64,000 nt of DNA. Source: an uncultured Porphyromonadaceae bacterium (lineage in GTDB: Bacteria > Bacteroidota > Bacteroidia > Bacteroidales > Coprobacteraceae). This document shows, piece by piece, positions 8,154-18,195 of this stretch. The first letter of the stretch is position 1. The number at the start of each line of letters is the position of its first letter. The position numbers were made by a program, and so were the translations under genes. The notes beneath the pieces were generated by a model. It was given only the letters and a program-made list of their open reading frames with translations. It had not been told where the DNA came from and made no database searches. The stretch is from positions 14,728-78,727 of the forward strand of contig URAV01000016.1 in the NCBI GenBank assembly GCA_900545915.1, read 5' to 3'.

Positions 8154-10625
8154 ATGAGAAATGTTTTTTTGAGCTTATTGTTTTTGATTGTATGCAATTC
8201 TTTTGTGATAGAGGCAAAAAATAGTTTAGTTAGTGATTTTGTGGTGTCAAGAGAGGAAAACGCAAAGAATATTGTTTGTAAACACGAGGTTTGCCATGAA
8301 GATAAATTTAATGTAAATGATAGAATTCGAAAAGATGAAACGTCTCGGTCTTGTTTTGAAGTAGGAAAAGGTACTTTCCTCTTGAATGGTAAGTCTTTTG
8401 TCATAAAAGCGGCTGAGTTGCATTACCCTCGCATACCTAAACCGTATTGGGAACAGCGCATCAAGCTTTGTAAAGCTCTTGGTATGAATACGATCTGTCT
8501 CTATGTGTTTTGGAATTTGCATGAGCCTCGACCGGGGGAGTTTGATTTTACCGGTCAAAATGATTTGGCGGCATTTTGTAGGCTATGCCAGCAAAATGAT
8601 ATGTATGTCATTTTACGTCCGGGACCGTATGTCTGTGCCGAGTGGGAGATGGGCGGATTACCTTGGTGGTTACTTAAGAAAAAAGATATACGCCTGAGGG
8701 AAGCAGATCCGTATTTCATGGAACGTGTAAATATATTTGAACGGGAAGTTGCACGACAAGTTGGCGGGTTGACCATTCAGAACGGAGGTCCTATCATTAT
8801 GGTTCAGGTAGAAAATGAATACGGTTCTTATGGTGAAAGTAAAGAATATGTATCGCAGATACGAGATATTGTACGTACTAATTTTGGTGATGTAACATTA
8901 TTTCAATGTGATTGGGCGTCAAACTTTACCAAAAATGCTTTGCCGGATTTACTTTGGACTATAAATTTCGGCACGGGTGCTAATATCGATCAGCAATTTG
9001 CAGGATTGAAAGAGCTTCGTCCCGATAGTCCGTTGATGTGCAGTGAATTTTGGAGCGGTTGGTTCGATAAATGGGGGGCTAATCATGAAACCCGACCGGC
9101 TTCGGACATGATATCCGGGATTGACGAGATGCTTTCAAAAGGTATATCGTTTAGTCTTTATATGACTCATGGAGGAACTAATTGGGGACATTGGGCAGGA
9201 GCGAACTCACCGGGATTTGCCCCTGATGTTACTTCTTATGATTATGATGCCCCTATTAGTGAATCTGGACAGACGACTCCGAAATATTGGGCGTTACGGA
9301 AAACATTGGGAAAATATATGAATGGGGAGAAACTGGCGAAAGTTCCGGCTTTGATCAAATCTGTTAGTATTCCGGCTTTTCAATTTACAGAGTTTGCTCC
9401 GCTATTTGCAAATTTACCGGTAGCCAAAAAGGATAAGAATATTCGCACTATGGAAGAATATGATCAGGGATTCGGTTCGATTCTTTATCGTACGGTTTTA
9501 CCGGAAATAACCTCTTTTGCACAGCTTACAGTAAATGAGGCGCACGATTATGCACAGATCTTTATCGATGGTAAATATATCGGAAAATTAGATCGTCGTA
9601 ACGGAGAAAAACAGCTTACTTTACCTGCATGCCCGAAAGGAGCACAGCTCGATATTCTTGTAGAAGCTATGGGGCGCATTAATTTCGGACGCGCAATTAA
9701 AGATTATAAGGGGATCACGGAAAACGTAGAGCTCTCTATAAATATAGACGGGTATTCTTTTATTTGCGATTTAAAGAATTGGGAAGTTTTCAATATTGAA
9801 GATTCCTATGAGTTTTATAAAAAAATGAAGTTTCATCCGATCCTGTCGTTAAAAGATAAATACGGTCAGCGTATTCCGGGCTGTTATCGAGCGACGTTTC
9901 AAATGAAAAGAACGGGCGATACTTTTTTGAATTTCGAGACGTGGGGCAAGGGGTTGGTTTATGTCAATGGCCATGCATTAGGACGTATTTGGGAAATCGG
10001 TCCACAACAGACGCTTTATGTTCCGGGTTGTTGGCTGAAAAAAGGAGAAAATGAAATTCTTGTTTTTGATATTATTGGTCCTAAAGATGCGAAGTCTGAA
10101 GGTTTGGATAAGCCGCTTTTGGATCAACTGCTTGTTCAAAAGCCGCTTACGCATCGTAAGGAGGGAGAAAACTTGAATCTTTCGGATGAACGACCTGTTT
10201 TTTCAGGATGTTTCAAAGCGGGAAATGGCTGGCAAGAAATAAAATTCGATAGACCGGTCACCGGTCGTTATATTTGTTTAGAAGCATTGAATGCCCAAGA
10301 TGGGAAAGAACTTGCTTGTATTGCAGAAATGCATGTATTGACCGAAAATGGTGAACGGCTTTCTCGTGAACCGTGGATAGTAGCTTATGCCGATAGCGAG
10401 GATGTGTCGCATGTTAATCGTTCGGCAGATAAAATTTTCGATTTGCAGGAATCTACTTATTGGAGTACTGTTAAGGGGGTTAATTATCCTCATTCCGTAG
10501 TCATTGACTTAGGTGCGGTTTATACGTTAACCGGAATTCAGTATTTGCCTCGTATGGAGAGTGAAGTTCCCGGCGGAATCAAGGATTTTAAAATTTATGT
10601 AAAGTCTTATCCTTTTAAATTGTGA
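8154..10625 (+). CDS. Secreted GH35 beta-galactosidase with C-terminal discoidin-like domain
   Basis: An 823-residue exported glycoside hydrolase; the family removes terminal beta-galactose from oligosaccharides and glycans. The chosen ATG at 8154 gives a clean signal peptide (MRNVFLSLLFLIVCNSFVIEA); the in-frame GTG at 8130 would add eight residues. The GH35 barrel starts near residue 70 (FLLNGKSFVIKAAELHYPR). The family signature GGPIIMVQVENEYGSYG holds the likely acid/base Glu222, and CSEFWSGWFDKWG holds the likely nucleophile Glu298. YMTHGGTNWGHWAGAN is also typical. Beta-sandwich modules follow, and the last ~135 residues look like an F5/8 type C (discoidin) carbohydrate-binding domain (AEMHVLTENG, STYWSTV, PHSVVIDLG). 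No SusC/SusD pair is nearby, so it is an orphan CAZyme here. The substrate is not predictable from sequence alone. Confidence 0.93.
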   Translation: MRNVFLSLLFLIVCNSFVIEAKNSLVSDFVVSREENAKNIVCKHEVCHEDKFNVNDRIRKDETSRSCFEVGKGTFLLNGKSFVIKAAELHYPRIPKPYWEQRIKLCKALGMNTICLYVFWNLHEPRPGEFDFTGQNDLAAFCRLCQQNDMYVILRPGPYVCAEWEMGGLPWWLLKKKDIRLREADPYFMERVNIFEREVARQVGGLTIQNGGPIIMVQVENEYGSYGESKEYVSQIRDIVRTNFGDVTLFQCDWASNFTKNALPDLLWTINFGTGANIDQQFAGLKELRPDSPLMCSEFWSGWFDKWGANHETRPASDMISGIDEMLSKGISFSLYMTHGGTNWGHWAGANSPGFAPDVTSYDYDAPISESGQTTPKYWALRKTLGKYMNGEKLAKVPALIKSVSIPAFQFTEFAPLFANLPVAKKDKNIRTMEEYDQGFGSILYRTVLPEITSFAQLTVNEAHDYAQIFIDGKYIGKLDRRNGEKQLTLPACPKGAQLDILVEAMGRINFGRAIKDYKGITENVELSINIDGYSFICDLKNWEVFNIEDSYEFYKKMKFHPILSLKDKYGQRIPGCYRATFQMKRTGDTFLNFETWGKGLVYVNGHALGRIWEIGPQQTLYVPGCWLKKGENEILVFDIIGPKDAKSEGLDKPLLDQLLVQKPLTHRKEGENLNLSDERPVFSGCFKAGNGWQEIKFDRPVTGRYICLEALNAQDGKELACIAEMHVLTENGERLSREPWIVAYADSEDVSHVNRSADKIFDLQESTYWSTVKGVNYPHSVVIDLGAVYTLTGIQYLPRMESEVPGGIKDFKIYVKSYPFKL

Positions 10626-10702
10626 TCTCATGAATTGGATATTGTTTTTGTTGTAGAGATTTATGGATTAAATATTTCGAATCACTTTTTGTTTTATTTC
10701 AT

Positions 10703-10750
10703 ACTAAAAAATACGGAGGATAATATCTAATATCTTCCGTATTTTTTAGT
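10703..10750 (+). terminator. Strong terminator of the GH35 gene, probably bidirectional
   Basis: Arms actaaaaaatacgga (10703-10717) and its exact complement (10736-10750) form a 15-bp stem that extends further with a wobble pair. The A and T runs flanking the GC-richer part suit termination on both strands. Confidence 0.8.
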
Positions 10751-10940
10751 GTAATGCTGTGTTTAATCTGTTTAAAATTTTCGATAAAATATATATTCAA
10801 AATTTTTTGATTTTTTTGCTCTGTTTTCCTGTTTCTATCCTTATATTCTTTATCGGGACAAAAACACCCTTGAAAACGGTTCTCAAAAATGTTTGTGCAG
10901 AATTTAGATGGACTGATGTGATAGATAATTGTTCAAATAA

Positions 10941-10976
10941 ATAACCAACCGCAAATTATTCTCTGCGATTGGTTAT
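10941..10976 (-). terminator. Terminator of the 11077 beta-helix gene
   Basis: Arms 10941-10953 and 10964-10976 (ataaccaaccgca against tgcgattggttat) form 13 pairs with one that is G-U only in the minus-strand RNA. It lies about 100 nt beyond the stop of the minus-strand gene. Confidence 0.6.
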
Positions 10977-11076
10977 TTTATCATGTATTATTTCTTATTC
11001 TAATAAAATCAAGATTAAACAATTACGTCCCGGATCGAATAAATTTATTGCTTCTACTCTTGATTTGCAGTTTATT

Positions 11077-14000
11077 TTATTGTATGTTCAGTTTCCCTCT
11101 AAATTGTTTTTCTTCATTTTGTATGTGAATAATATATATACCCGGAGTAAGTCCTGATTTTATATAGTTCGTATCTGTTTTTGCAGAATAAACTTTTTTC
11201 CCTTCAAGATTATAAATCGATATTTTACTGATGCCGGAGAATCCTTTTAAATAAATATTCTCGTTTGTACAATAAACATTACCCTCGTTTTGAGTATATG
11301 TTTCTATTCCGGTTTCTGTGCCATTGTAGATTACTTTTAATTCATATATCGACCAATAATTTGTTTTGGTATCTCCGGTTTGTATTATTTTAAAATACCG
11401 GGCTTCTTGTGTCGGAATATTAATAATCGTCAGTGTTCCTCCGCCTACACCGCTTGCAACGGGCTCTCCCCATGTAAGGTCGTCATTAGAAACATACAGC
11501 TCATATTTTGCCGGAGAGTCATTTGGGCTTTTCGATGTATCGAGAATAATCGTATTGAATTTTTGAGGACTCCGCATGTCTATTTTAAACCAGTCTCCCG
11601 GCTCTTTTTGCGGTCCGCTGGTCCATCGGGTATCATCTTTTCCATCTATAGCGTTTTTTGCATCTCCGTTATTCTTAGATCCCGAAGCGATCCATCCGCT
11701 TCTGTCTAACATCTCGACATCGGCCAGTTCGGGCGTATTCGCTAAATTATTTTTCCAGAGGATACAGTTGTCTGTGTTGCTGTTGTAAGGATCGACAACA
11801 GAAGATTGGATCGAAAGATGTGTTTCGCTGCCATTTGTCAATAACGGATTTTTGGTAGATATACTTGAGTTGACGATATTTACAGTTCCTCCTTTCAAAT
11901 CGGCAAAATGATTCTCTCCGGGAGATTGAAACCATGCGTTATATAGATTTATTGTCCCGTTTTCTGCCAAAATACTTTGTTTAGCACTGCCCCAATAGTC
12001 GGAATTGAATAAAGTCGCTTCTCCACCGGTGAAATCACTTGAGAGTTCGAGATATTTTGTGTTTGAAAGATCAGACGAGCCTTTAGCGACTGCTACTACT
12101 TGCGTGTTTATAAGTTCAAATCCTTCAGAAGACATTCCTCCAAAATACATACTTCTGCGTGCTCCGTCGATTCCTAATCCGACACTTGTTCCTTGAGGCC
12201 CTTTTCCATTATCCTGAATGAATACTACTCCTCGTTGTCCTCCGAAAGCAAAATCATTGTATAACAGTTCGTTTTTGCAATCGCCCAAAACCAACCAGTC
12301 GAAATTATCGAAACAATAATTTCCGGCAATATCTCCATATTCTTTTACGGAATTTGGAAAACTGCCGAATTTCGATTCATAACCGTTTGTATAGCAGATC
12401 GGATTGTATTGTAGATTGCATATCTTTCCATTTTCCGATCCTCCGCCTACACGAATTCCGGTATTGAATGAATGCCCTGAAATATAGTCGATATAATGAT
12501 TGTCGCATTTGTATGTAAATAGATCGAATCCTCTGTAAGCAGCGCGAATGGCAATATTGACAATATACACATCTTCTCCTTGTACTTGTACCGTATAAGG
12601 ATATTTTAATATATTATCGGGCAGGAGAGAGGATTTTTGTTCCGGATAATTAATGGTGACCCCTCGTAAACCGCTATTTTTTTGCATGGTGATAAATGGA
12701 GTTCCATTTTCATCGCCTTTACCGTTATATACTTGTATAATGCTACCTCCGCCTACGGGAGTGGTACTATTATCGATTGCTCCTTTTAGTTCTACTCCCG
12801 AAGGAATATTTAGGTTGCCGTTAAATCGGTAAGTTCCCGGAGGCAAAAATACAATACCTCCTCCTTCTGCAGCCGCTTGATCTAATAATTTTTGAAGTCC
12901 GGAGGTACAATCTGAATTTCCGGAAGGATCTACGCCGTTTTTCATCTCTGCTTTATACAACGTCAATCTTTCCGGTTTTTGTTTTTGTGTATCGTGACTA
13001 ATCTGAGGAAATTCAGGTAATGGTTTTACCGTAATCGGAGAATGATCGATATACCCTTTAAAAAGAGATTTATTATCGATATTACAAGCTTCTTTAAATC
13101 TATTTCCTGTAATAATATATTGAGCATTGGTACCTATATGTATTTGTGGAGAACTATTATTAAAATCGCAACTGGTGCAAGATAAGATACCTCCGTTTAT
13201 ATTTATTTCGCCATCTTTTATTTCACAACTTTGCATCATGACACGTGTAGATGCTTCTTTATCTGTCGTGATTGCATTTTGATTTGTCGAGATGTCGCAT
13301 CCCATCATGTGAAGCGTTGCTCCGACACCCGGAGAAATGACAAATCCATTGTCACAATCATCGATATGTATTTTTGAAAATAAGATTCCAGCATTGGAAA
13401 TAGCGTCTATTTTTACGGCGTTTTTGCAGTTTTTGAATGATAACTCATAATTATGCCCGTTAGGGAATGATCCCGGACTCGCAGTGGAAGGTGCGGCATT
13501 GAAACCGGTATTATAACCTTCGATGTTGACATAACAAGTGTAAGACCAGTCATTACGTCGCATCATAATACCGGTTCCGTTTTCATAAATCCATTGTTCG
13601 TGCGGTCCTCCTATTTGTGGAGAACCTTCTAATCCTGAACCGCTCCAGTAAGCCGGAGAAAAATCGACACGGTCTATACGTCCTACATCAGCGATGTTAT
13701 CAAATTCTATACCGACCGAAAGAGGTGTTCCGTATATATCGTAAAAAACAGGACAGCCGGCAGTCTGTTCATCGAAAATTTCTATTCCGAAATAACTGTT
13801 CACCAAGGTAACGTTTCTGACGTTGCAGAAATTGTTTCCGAAAATTCCATTTCTTCCCATTCTTATAGAAACCGGATACGGAACGATATTGTCTGCAGTT
13901 TGTTCCGGATACCAGATTGCCATATCCCGAAAACCAGCAGCCGGTTCTAATGTGATCAGAGGAGTTCCGGCGGCATCATCTCGTCCGTTATATGCCATTA

Positions 14001-14382
14001 GAATAGTTCCTTCTATCGGTTCTCCTTTTACCGGTTTTTTCCATTCTCCCCGAAGTGTGACCCCTTTGGGAATCGTTAGATTACCTTTAATGACATATTT
14101 TCCCGAAGGAACAAAAATTGTACCCCCAAAACGGGTTGCTACGTTATTTATAAGTTTTAATTTATTTAATGCTGTTTGAAATGCTTCTGTGTCGTCAGTT
14201 ATGCCATCGCCTTTAGCCCCCATCTCCTTTACATTAAAAGCATAAACATATGCATCCGGTGTAGGGTATTTGGGTGTTGCCAATTCCCATGTGATGGTTG
14301 TCGGGACAGGTCTCTGACTCCAGACTGTTGTTATACAGCAAAAAAGAAATAAAAATGAAATAATAGGTATTCTTTTTCTCAT
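11077..14382 (-). CDS. Large secreted right-handed beta-helix (pectate-lyase-3-like) protein with discoidin and sorting domains
   Basis: A 1101-residue exported protein. ATG at 14382 gives the signal peptide MRKRIPIISFLFLFCCITTV-WSQ; the frame stays open further upstream but that part covers the promoter. Two related beta-helix halves are visible: the first opens with EMGAKGDGITDDTEAFQ (about residue 50) and the second with GVDPSGNSDCTSGLQ (about 480). Each is followed by GGxxFxPxGxYxxxGNLxIPxGVxLxG, the signature of the pectate lyase 3/GH28-related superfamily. Residues about 895-1020 look like an F5/8 type C domain (GWIASGSKNNGDAKNAIDGK, DTRWTSG). The tail (SIYNLEGKKVYS, GLTPGIYIIHI) resembles a type A sorting domain of the type IX system. 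The enzyme type is undetermined: exo-lyase, hydrolase or non-catalytic binder are all possible. It is a paralog of the next gene upstream. Confidence 0.85.
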   Translation of the reverse strand: MRKRIPIISFLFLFCCITTVWSQRPVPTTITWELATPKYPTPDAYVYAFNVKEMGAKGDGITDDTEAFQTALNKLKLINNVATRFGGTIFVPSGKYVIKGNLTIPKGVTLRGEWKKPVKGEPIEGTILMAYNGRDDAAGTPLITLEPAAGFRDMAIWYPEQTADNIVPYPVSIRMGRNGIFGNNFCNVRNVTLVNSYFGIEIFDEQTAGCPVFYDIYGTPLSVGIEFDNIADVGRIDRVDFSPAYWSGSGLEGSPQIGGPHEQWIYENGTGIMMRRNDWSYTCYVNIEGYNTGFNAAPSTASPGSFPNGHNYELSFKNCKNAVKIDAISNAGILFSKIHIDDCDNGFVISPGVGATLHMMGCDISTNQNAITTDKEASTRVMMQSCEIKDGEININGGILSCTSCDFNNSSPQIHIGTNAQYIITGNRFKEACNIDNKSLFKGYIDHSPITVKPLPEFPQISHDTQKQKPERLTLYKAEMKNGVDPSGNSDCTSGLQKLLDQAAAEGGGIVFLPPGTYRFNGNLNIPSGVELKGAIDNSTTPVGGGSIIQVYNGKGDENGTPFITMQKNSGLRGVTINYPEQKSSLLPDNILKYPYTVQVQGEDVYIVNIAIRAAYRGFDLFTYKCDNHYIDYISGHSFNTGIRVGGGSENGKICNLQYNPICYTNGYESKFGSFPNSVKEYGDIAGNYCFDNFDWLVLGDCKNELLYNDFAFGGQRGVVFIQDNGKGPQGTSVGLGIDGARRSMYFGGMSSEGFELINTQVVAVAKGSSDLSNTKYLELSSDFTGGEATLFNSDYWGSAKQSILAENGTINLYNAWFQSPGENHFADLKGGTVNIVNSSISTKNPLLTNGSETHLSIQSSVVDPYNSNTDNCILWKNNLANTPELADVEMLDRSGWIASGSKNNGDAKNAIDGKDDTRWTSGPQKEPGDWFKIDMRSPQKFNTIILDTSKSPNDSPAKYELYVSNDDLTWGEPVASGVGGGTLTIINIPTQEARYFKIIQTGDTKTNYWSIYELKVIYNGTETGIETYTQNEGNVYCTNENIYLKGFSGISKISIYNLEGKKVYSAKTDTNYIKSGLTPGIYIIHIQNEEKQFRGKLNIQ

Positions 14383-14409
14383 GGTGTATTTTGTTTTATT
14401 AATGATAAA

Positions 14410-14417
14410 CAAAGATA
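14410..14417 (-). promoter_or_regulatory. Predicted -7 box for the 11077-14382 gene
   Basis: On the minus strand this reads TATCTTTG, a TAnnTTTG match 27 nt upstream of the ATG. It shows that the start is downstream of it and that the paralog pair need not share one transcript. Confidence 0.6.
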
Positions 14418-14532
14418 TGGGCGATGTATTATGAATTTTCTTATTTTGGAATAAAAAAGGAATTAAATTATGATTAAATAGATCGAAATTAATTGTAGAA
14501 AGATGCAAGTGCTTATTTCAAAGAAAAAATAA

Positions 14533-14562
14533 GGATATTCCCATGTATAACGGAGATATCCC
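14533..14562 (-). terminator. Terminator of the 14625 beta-helix gene
   Basis: In the minus-strand RNA the stem ggatatctcc/gggaatatcc (ten pairs, one mismatch, one wobble) is followed by ttattttttcttt, 63 nt after the stop of the 14625-17894 gene. Confidence 0.6.
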
Positions 14563-14624
14563 TATTCTTTTTCACGTGATAAATATTATATTGATATTAA
14601 ATCGAACGAGTTTTGATAAAAGAT

Positions 14625-17600
14625 TTATTGAATAACTATTTTCTTACAGAAACTATGATTTTGATTGTTGACATGAACAACATATATTCCTTGTTCCATC
14701 GGAACTTGCACTTGTCGTGATTCCGATTGGCAAGAGAAAACTTTTTCTCCGTTTATTCGAAATATGTTTATTTCTGATTTTCCGGAAAATCCTTTTAAAC
14801 AAATATTACCGTTAGCATAAAAAATGTTCGAGTCCTTTTGAGAAGTCGATTTTACAGTATTTTCATAATCATCGTTAATGACATATGCTTCGTGTATCGA
14901 CCAATAGTTGGTTTTCGTATTACCCGTTTGTACAACTTTAAAATAGCGGGCATTTTGTGTAGGAATACTGATGATCGTCATCATGCTGCTACCTTCTCCT
15001 GTTGCGATAGGTTCTCCCCAGTCAAGGTCGTCATCAGAGACATACAGTTCATATTTTGCCGGAGTATCATTGGGACTGCCTGTCGTGTCGAGAATGATGA
15101 GATTGAATTTTTGCTTGTTTCGCATATCTACTTTAAACCAGTCTCCCGGTTCTTTTTGAGAACCGCTGGTCCATCGGGTATCCTCTTTTCCATCTATGGC
15201 ATTATTGGCACTGTTGCTGTTTTTTGAGCCGGAGGCGATCCAGCCTGTTCTGTCCAGTACACTGGACTGTGGTATCGCCAATGTCGGAGTGTTACTCATG
15301 TTATTTTTCCAGAGTTCACATTTTGAAGTCGTTATTCCTTTTCCGTCTAAAATGGAAGATTGGGCTGAAAATCGGGACTCGTTGTCTGAGTTCAATAGCG
15401 GGTCTTTCAGTGTAATGTGAGATGCCGTAATATTCAACTTACCTCCGATAATATTAGCAAATCTGTCTTTTCCCGGTTGTACGAAACTGGCTGCAATCAG
15501 ATTGACTGTCCCGTTCTCCATTTGTACCCCTTGTAAAGCGCTGCCCCAATAGTCGGAGTTATGCAAAGTTACTCTTCCGGTAAAGTTTGCTGTTGTTTCG
15601 ATATATCGAGTATTCGGTTCTCCCGTAGATACAATCTGATTATTAATAAAATCGAACCCTTTACTGTTTAATGCATCGAAACAATATGCTCTTCTTGCTC
15701 CGTCTATCGCCATTCCTACACTTATACCGTTCGAAGCGTTTTCGGTGTTATCGCCGGTGAACAATAATCCGCGTTGAGCACCAAAAGCGAAGTTATTGTA
15801 TAACCATTCGTCTTTGCAATTTTCAACCACTAAAAAGTCGAAGTTCTCATAACCATAGGTATATACCATATCTTTATAAGCTTCTATGGAATTGCTGAAA
15901 CTGCCGAATTTTGTTTGGTAACCGCAAGCATAGACGATGAGATTATATTGTAGATTGCAGATTTTTCCGTTTTCCGATCCTCCACCTACTTTTATTCCGG
16001 TTTTTAGCGAATGTCCCGAAATATAATCAATATAGTGGTTATCACATTTATATGTAAATAAATCGAAACCTTGATAAGCAGCTCGAATGCCGACATTGAC
16101 AATATATACATCCTTTCCTTGTACTTGAACGCAGTACGGATAGGCGATAGGATTGGGAAGGTCTGAGGTTTTTTGTTCAGGATAGTCGAATACGACACCT
16201 CTTAATCCGCTATTTTCTTTCATTGTCATAAAAGGCTGGGCGTTTAAATTTCCTTTCCCTGAATATACTTGTAAAATACTTCCGGGGCCGACAGGAGCAG
16301 AGCTGTTATCCAAAGCACCTTTTAGTTCTACTCCTGAAGGAATGTTCAGATTTCCTAATACTTTGTATTTTCCCGGTGGAAGATAAACGATTCCTCCACC
16401 TTCAGCAGCAGCTTTATCTAAAGCCTTTTGTATAGCTTGAGTGTTATCGGTATTCCCGTCAGGATTTGCACCGAATTCAGGGTCTGTTGCCAGGTACAAA
16501 TATTCTCTGTCCGGTTTTTGTTTTTGATTTTCTAACATTGCCATGGGAAATTCCGGAAGTTTTTCCAATGAAACAGGAGTGTGGTCTATAATACATTCCA
16601 ATAAAGAATGATTCTCTATATTTACGTTTTCTTTGAAACGATTTCCCGTAATTATGCTTCTGGCATTTCTTCCGAGAACGATTTGTGGTGCGGAATTATA
16701 AAAATCGCAGTCGATAAAAGTCAAAATAGCCCCATTGATATTGACATTCCCCTTTTGAATTTGATTTTGAAGAATCATAATACGGGTAGAGCTTTCTGCA
16801 TCTGTGACAAAAGCGTTTTGAGTTGCATCTATTTCGCAAGTATGAAAATGCAATGCACCTGCAGTGCCTTTATTTACGACTACACCGTTTTCACAGTTTT
16901 TTATGATGCTTCGTGTAAATTGTATTCCTGAGTTGGCAATAGCATCGCATTGGATACCCGTTTTACAACCGATAACTTTCAATTGGTAATTTTGTCCGTT
17001 GGGCTTAGACCCTTCATTCGTAATCGATGGAGCTGCGTTGAACCCTACTTTATAACCTTCTACAGTGACGTTGGTAGTATATGACCAGTCGTTTTTACGC
17101 ATCATGATACCAGTTCCGTTTTCGTAAATCCATTTATCGAATGATCCACCTGCTGTTGGAGAGTCGGGAAGCCCCGATCCGCACCAATAAGCCGGAGAAA
17201 AATCTACGCGGTCTATACGTCCTACATCTGCGATGTAGTCGATTTCGATACCGATAGATAAAGGACTTCCGTATATGTCATAAAAGACCGGACATCCTCC
17301 TCCGTTTACTCGGGAGATTGCAATACCGATATAGGAATTGACTAATGTAATATTTTTAACATTACAATATTCATTTCCGAAATGTTTGGGCTTACCCATC
17401 ACGATAGAAGCGGGGTAGGGTACGATATTATCCGGAGTTTGTTCCGGATACCATATAGCTAAGTCCATAACTCCGGCTGCCGGCTCCATTGTAATCAACG
17501 GGGTAGCATTCTCATCTCCTCGTCCTGCGTATGCCATAAGAATAGTCCCTTCTATCGGTTGCCCTTTTTCCGGTTTTTTCCATTCACCGCGAATTGTCAC

Positions 17601-17894
17601 TCCTTTAGGAATATTGAGATTTCCTTTGATGACATATTTTCCGGCTGGCACAAATAGTATTCCTCCATTGACTTTCGATGGACCGACATTGGTTAGGCTG
17701 TTAAGCCCTTTCTGGAAACTTTCGGTATCGTCTGTTATGCCATCGCCTTTCGCTCCGAAGTCTGTAACCGAGTATCCCGCTACGAAAGCGTCTTTTGTCG
17801 GGTAGGCGGGTTTTATGAGCCGCCAATTTTGGGCGTACAGCGAACTCAGGCCTATGACTGTCATAAAAAAACAGGTGCAAATTTTTTTCTTCAT
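14625..17894 (-). CDS. Second large secreted beta-helix protein, tandem paralog of 11077-14382
   Basis: A 1089-residue exported protein with the signal peptide MKKKICTCFFMTVIGLSSLYAQ. It keeps the same order of parts as its neighbour: pectate-lyase-3-like repeat 1 (VTDFGAKGDGITDDTESFQ near residue 45), repeat 2 (EFGANPDGNTDNTQAIQ near 470), an F5/8 type C domain (GWIASGSKNSNSANNAIDG, DTRWTSG) and a C-terminal beta domain (INIFRINGEKVFS, MEQGIYVVHV). Long stretches are nearly identical to the neighbour, for example KCDNHYIDYISGHS and GGGSENGKICNLQYN, so the pair arose by tandem duplication. It has its own promoter box and terminator. A role in outer-surface glycan (polyuronate-like) breakdown is likely from the fold. 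Substrate and catalytic residues are not identified. Confidence 0.85.
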   Translation of the reverse strand: MKKKICTCFFMTVIGLSSLYAQNWRLIKPAYPTKDAFVAGYSVTDFGAKGDGITDDTESFQKGLNSLTNVGPSKVNGGILFVPAGKYVIKGNLNIPKGVTIRGEWKKPEKGQPIEGTILMAYAGRGDENATPLITMEPAAGVMDLAIWYPEQTPDNIVPYPASIVMGKPKHFGNEYCNVKNITLVNSYIGIAISRVNGGGCPVFYDIYGSPLSIGIEIDYIADVGRIDRVDFSPAYWCGSGLPDSPTAGGSFDKWIYENGTGIMMRKNDWSYTTNVTVEGYKVGFNAAPSITNEGSKPNGQNYQLKVIGCKTGIQCDAIANSGIQFTRSIIKNCENGVVVNKGTAGALHFHTCEIDATQNAFVTDAESSTRIMILQNQIQKGNVNINGAILTFIDCDFYNSAPQIVLGRNARSIITGNRFKENVNIENHSLLECIIDHTPVSLEKLPEFPMAMLENQKQKPDREYLYLATDPEFGANPDGNTDNTQAIQKALDKAAAEGGGIVYLPPGKYKVLGNLNIPSGVELKGALDNSSAPVGPGSILQVYSGKGNLNAQPFMTMKENSGLRGVVFDYPEQKTSDLPNPIAYPYCVQVQGKDVYIVNVGIRAAYQGFDLFTYKCDNHYIDYISGHSLKTGIKVGGGSENGKICNLQYNLIVYACGYQTKFGSFSNSIEAYKDMVYTYGYENFDFLVVENCKDEWLYNNFAFGAQRGLLFTGDNTENASNGISVGMAIDGARRAYCFDALNSKGFDFINNQIVSTGEPNTRYIETTANFTGRVTLHNSDYWGSALQGVQMENGTVNLIAASFVQPGKDRFANIIGGKLNITASHITLKDPLLNSDNESRFSAQSSILDGKGITTSKCELWKNNMSNTPTLAIPQSSVLDRTGWIASGSKNSNSANNAIDGKEDTRWTSGSQKEPGDWFKVDMRNKQKFNLIILDTTGSPNDTPAKYELYVSDDDLDWGEPIATGEGSSMMTIISIPTQNARYFKVVQTGNTKTNYWSIHEAYVINDDYENTVKSTSQKDSNIFYANGNICLKGFSGKSEINIFRINGEKVFSCQSESRQVQVPMEQGIYVVHVNNQNHSFCKKIVIQ

Positions 17895-18195
17895 TTCTAT
17901 TTTATTTTCAAGTTTAGAATCTGTTTGACAATTTATTGAAAGTGGAGCAAATCGTTAAAAAGTATTTTTATGAGATTTAAATGGGCTCTTAAAATTAAGT
18001 TTTAACAAAAATAATTTTACATACTTATTTTATCGCTTGATTTATTATTAATTGAGAATTAATATTTGTTTATAGGAGGGAATTAATTTGTTTTTATTTC
18101 CTCTATTTTTAAAATACTCAAAAAAGAGTGTATGAGTTTGGATATGCCGATAAGGTTGCTTACTTTTACCCGATAAACTTTATAAATTTATCTTT
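17895..18195. other. Divergent intergenic region
   Basis: This 301-nt AT-rich gap separates the divergent beta-helix gene and the 18196 gene. A minus-strand TATTTTTG box lies at 18006-18013. For the plus-strand gene only a partial box (tatcttta, near 18189) is visible. I see no RNA or repeat here. Confidence 0.45.
18006..18013 (-). promoter_or_regulatory. Predicted -7 box for the 14625-17894 gene
   Basis: The minus strand reads TATTTTTG, a TAnnTTTG match. It would give a leader of roughly 100 nt. Confidence 0.45.

Larger units (their letters stand above)
10626..11076. other. Gene-free convergent gap with two hairpins
   Basis: This 451-nt AT-rich gap lies between convergent genes. It holds the hairpins at 10703-10750 and 10941-10976, annotated separately. 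A 61-codon frame at 10759-10944 lacks a good ribosome site, is low in complexity and ends inside the second hairpin, so I do not call it a gene. Confidence 0.5.

Noticed and set aside
10759..10944. 61-codon plus-strand frame in the GH35/beta-helix gap
   Set aside because: Low complexity, no ribosome site, and its 3' end is inside the hairpin at 10941-10976.
16608..16931. 107-codon plus-strand frame inside the beta-helix gene
   Set aside because: It is fully contained in the 14625-17894 gene on the other strand, with no features of its own.
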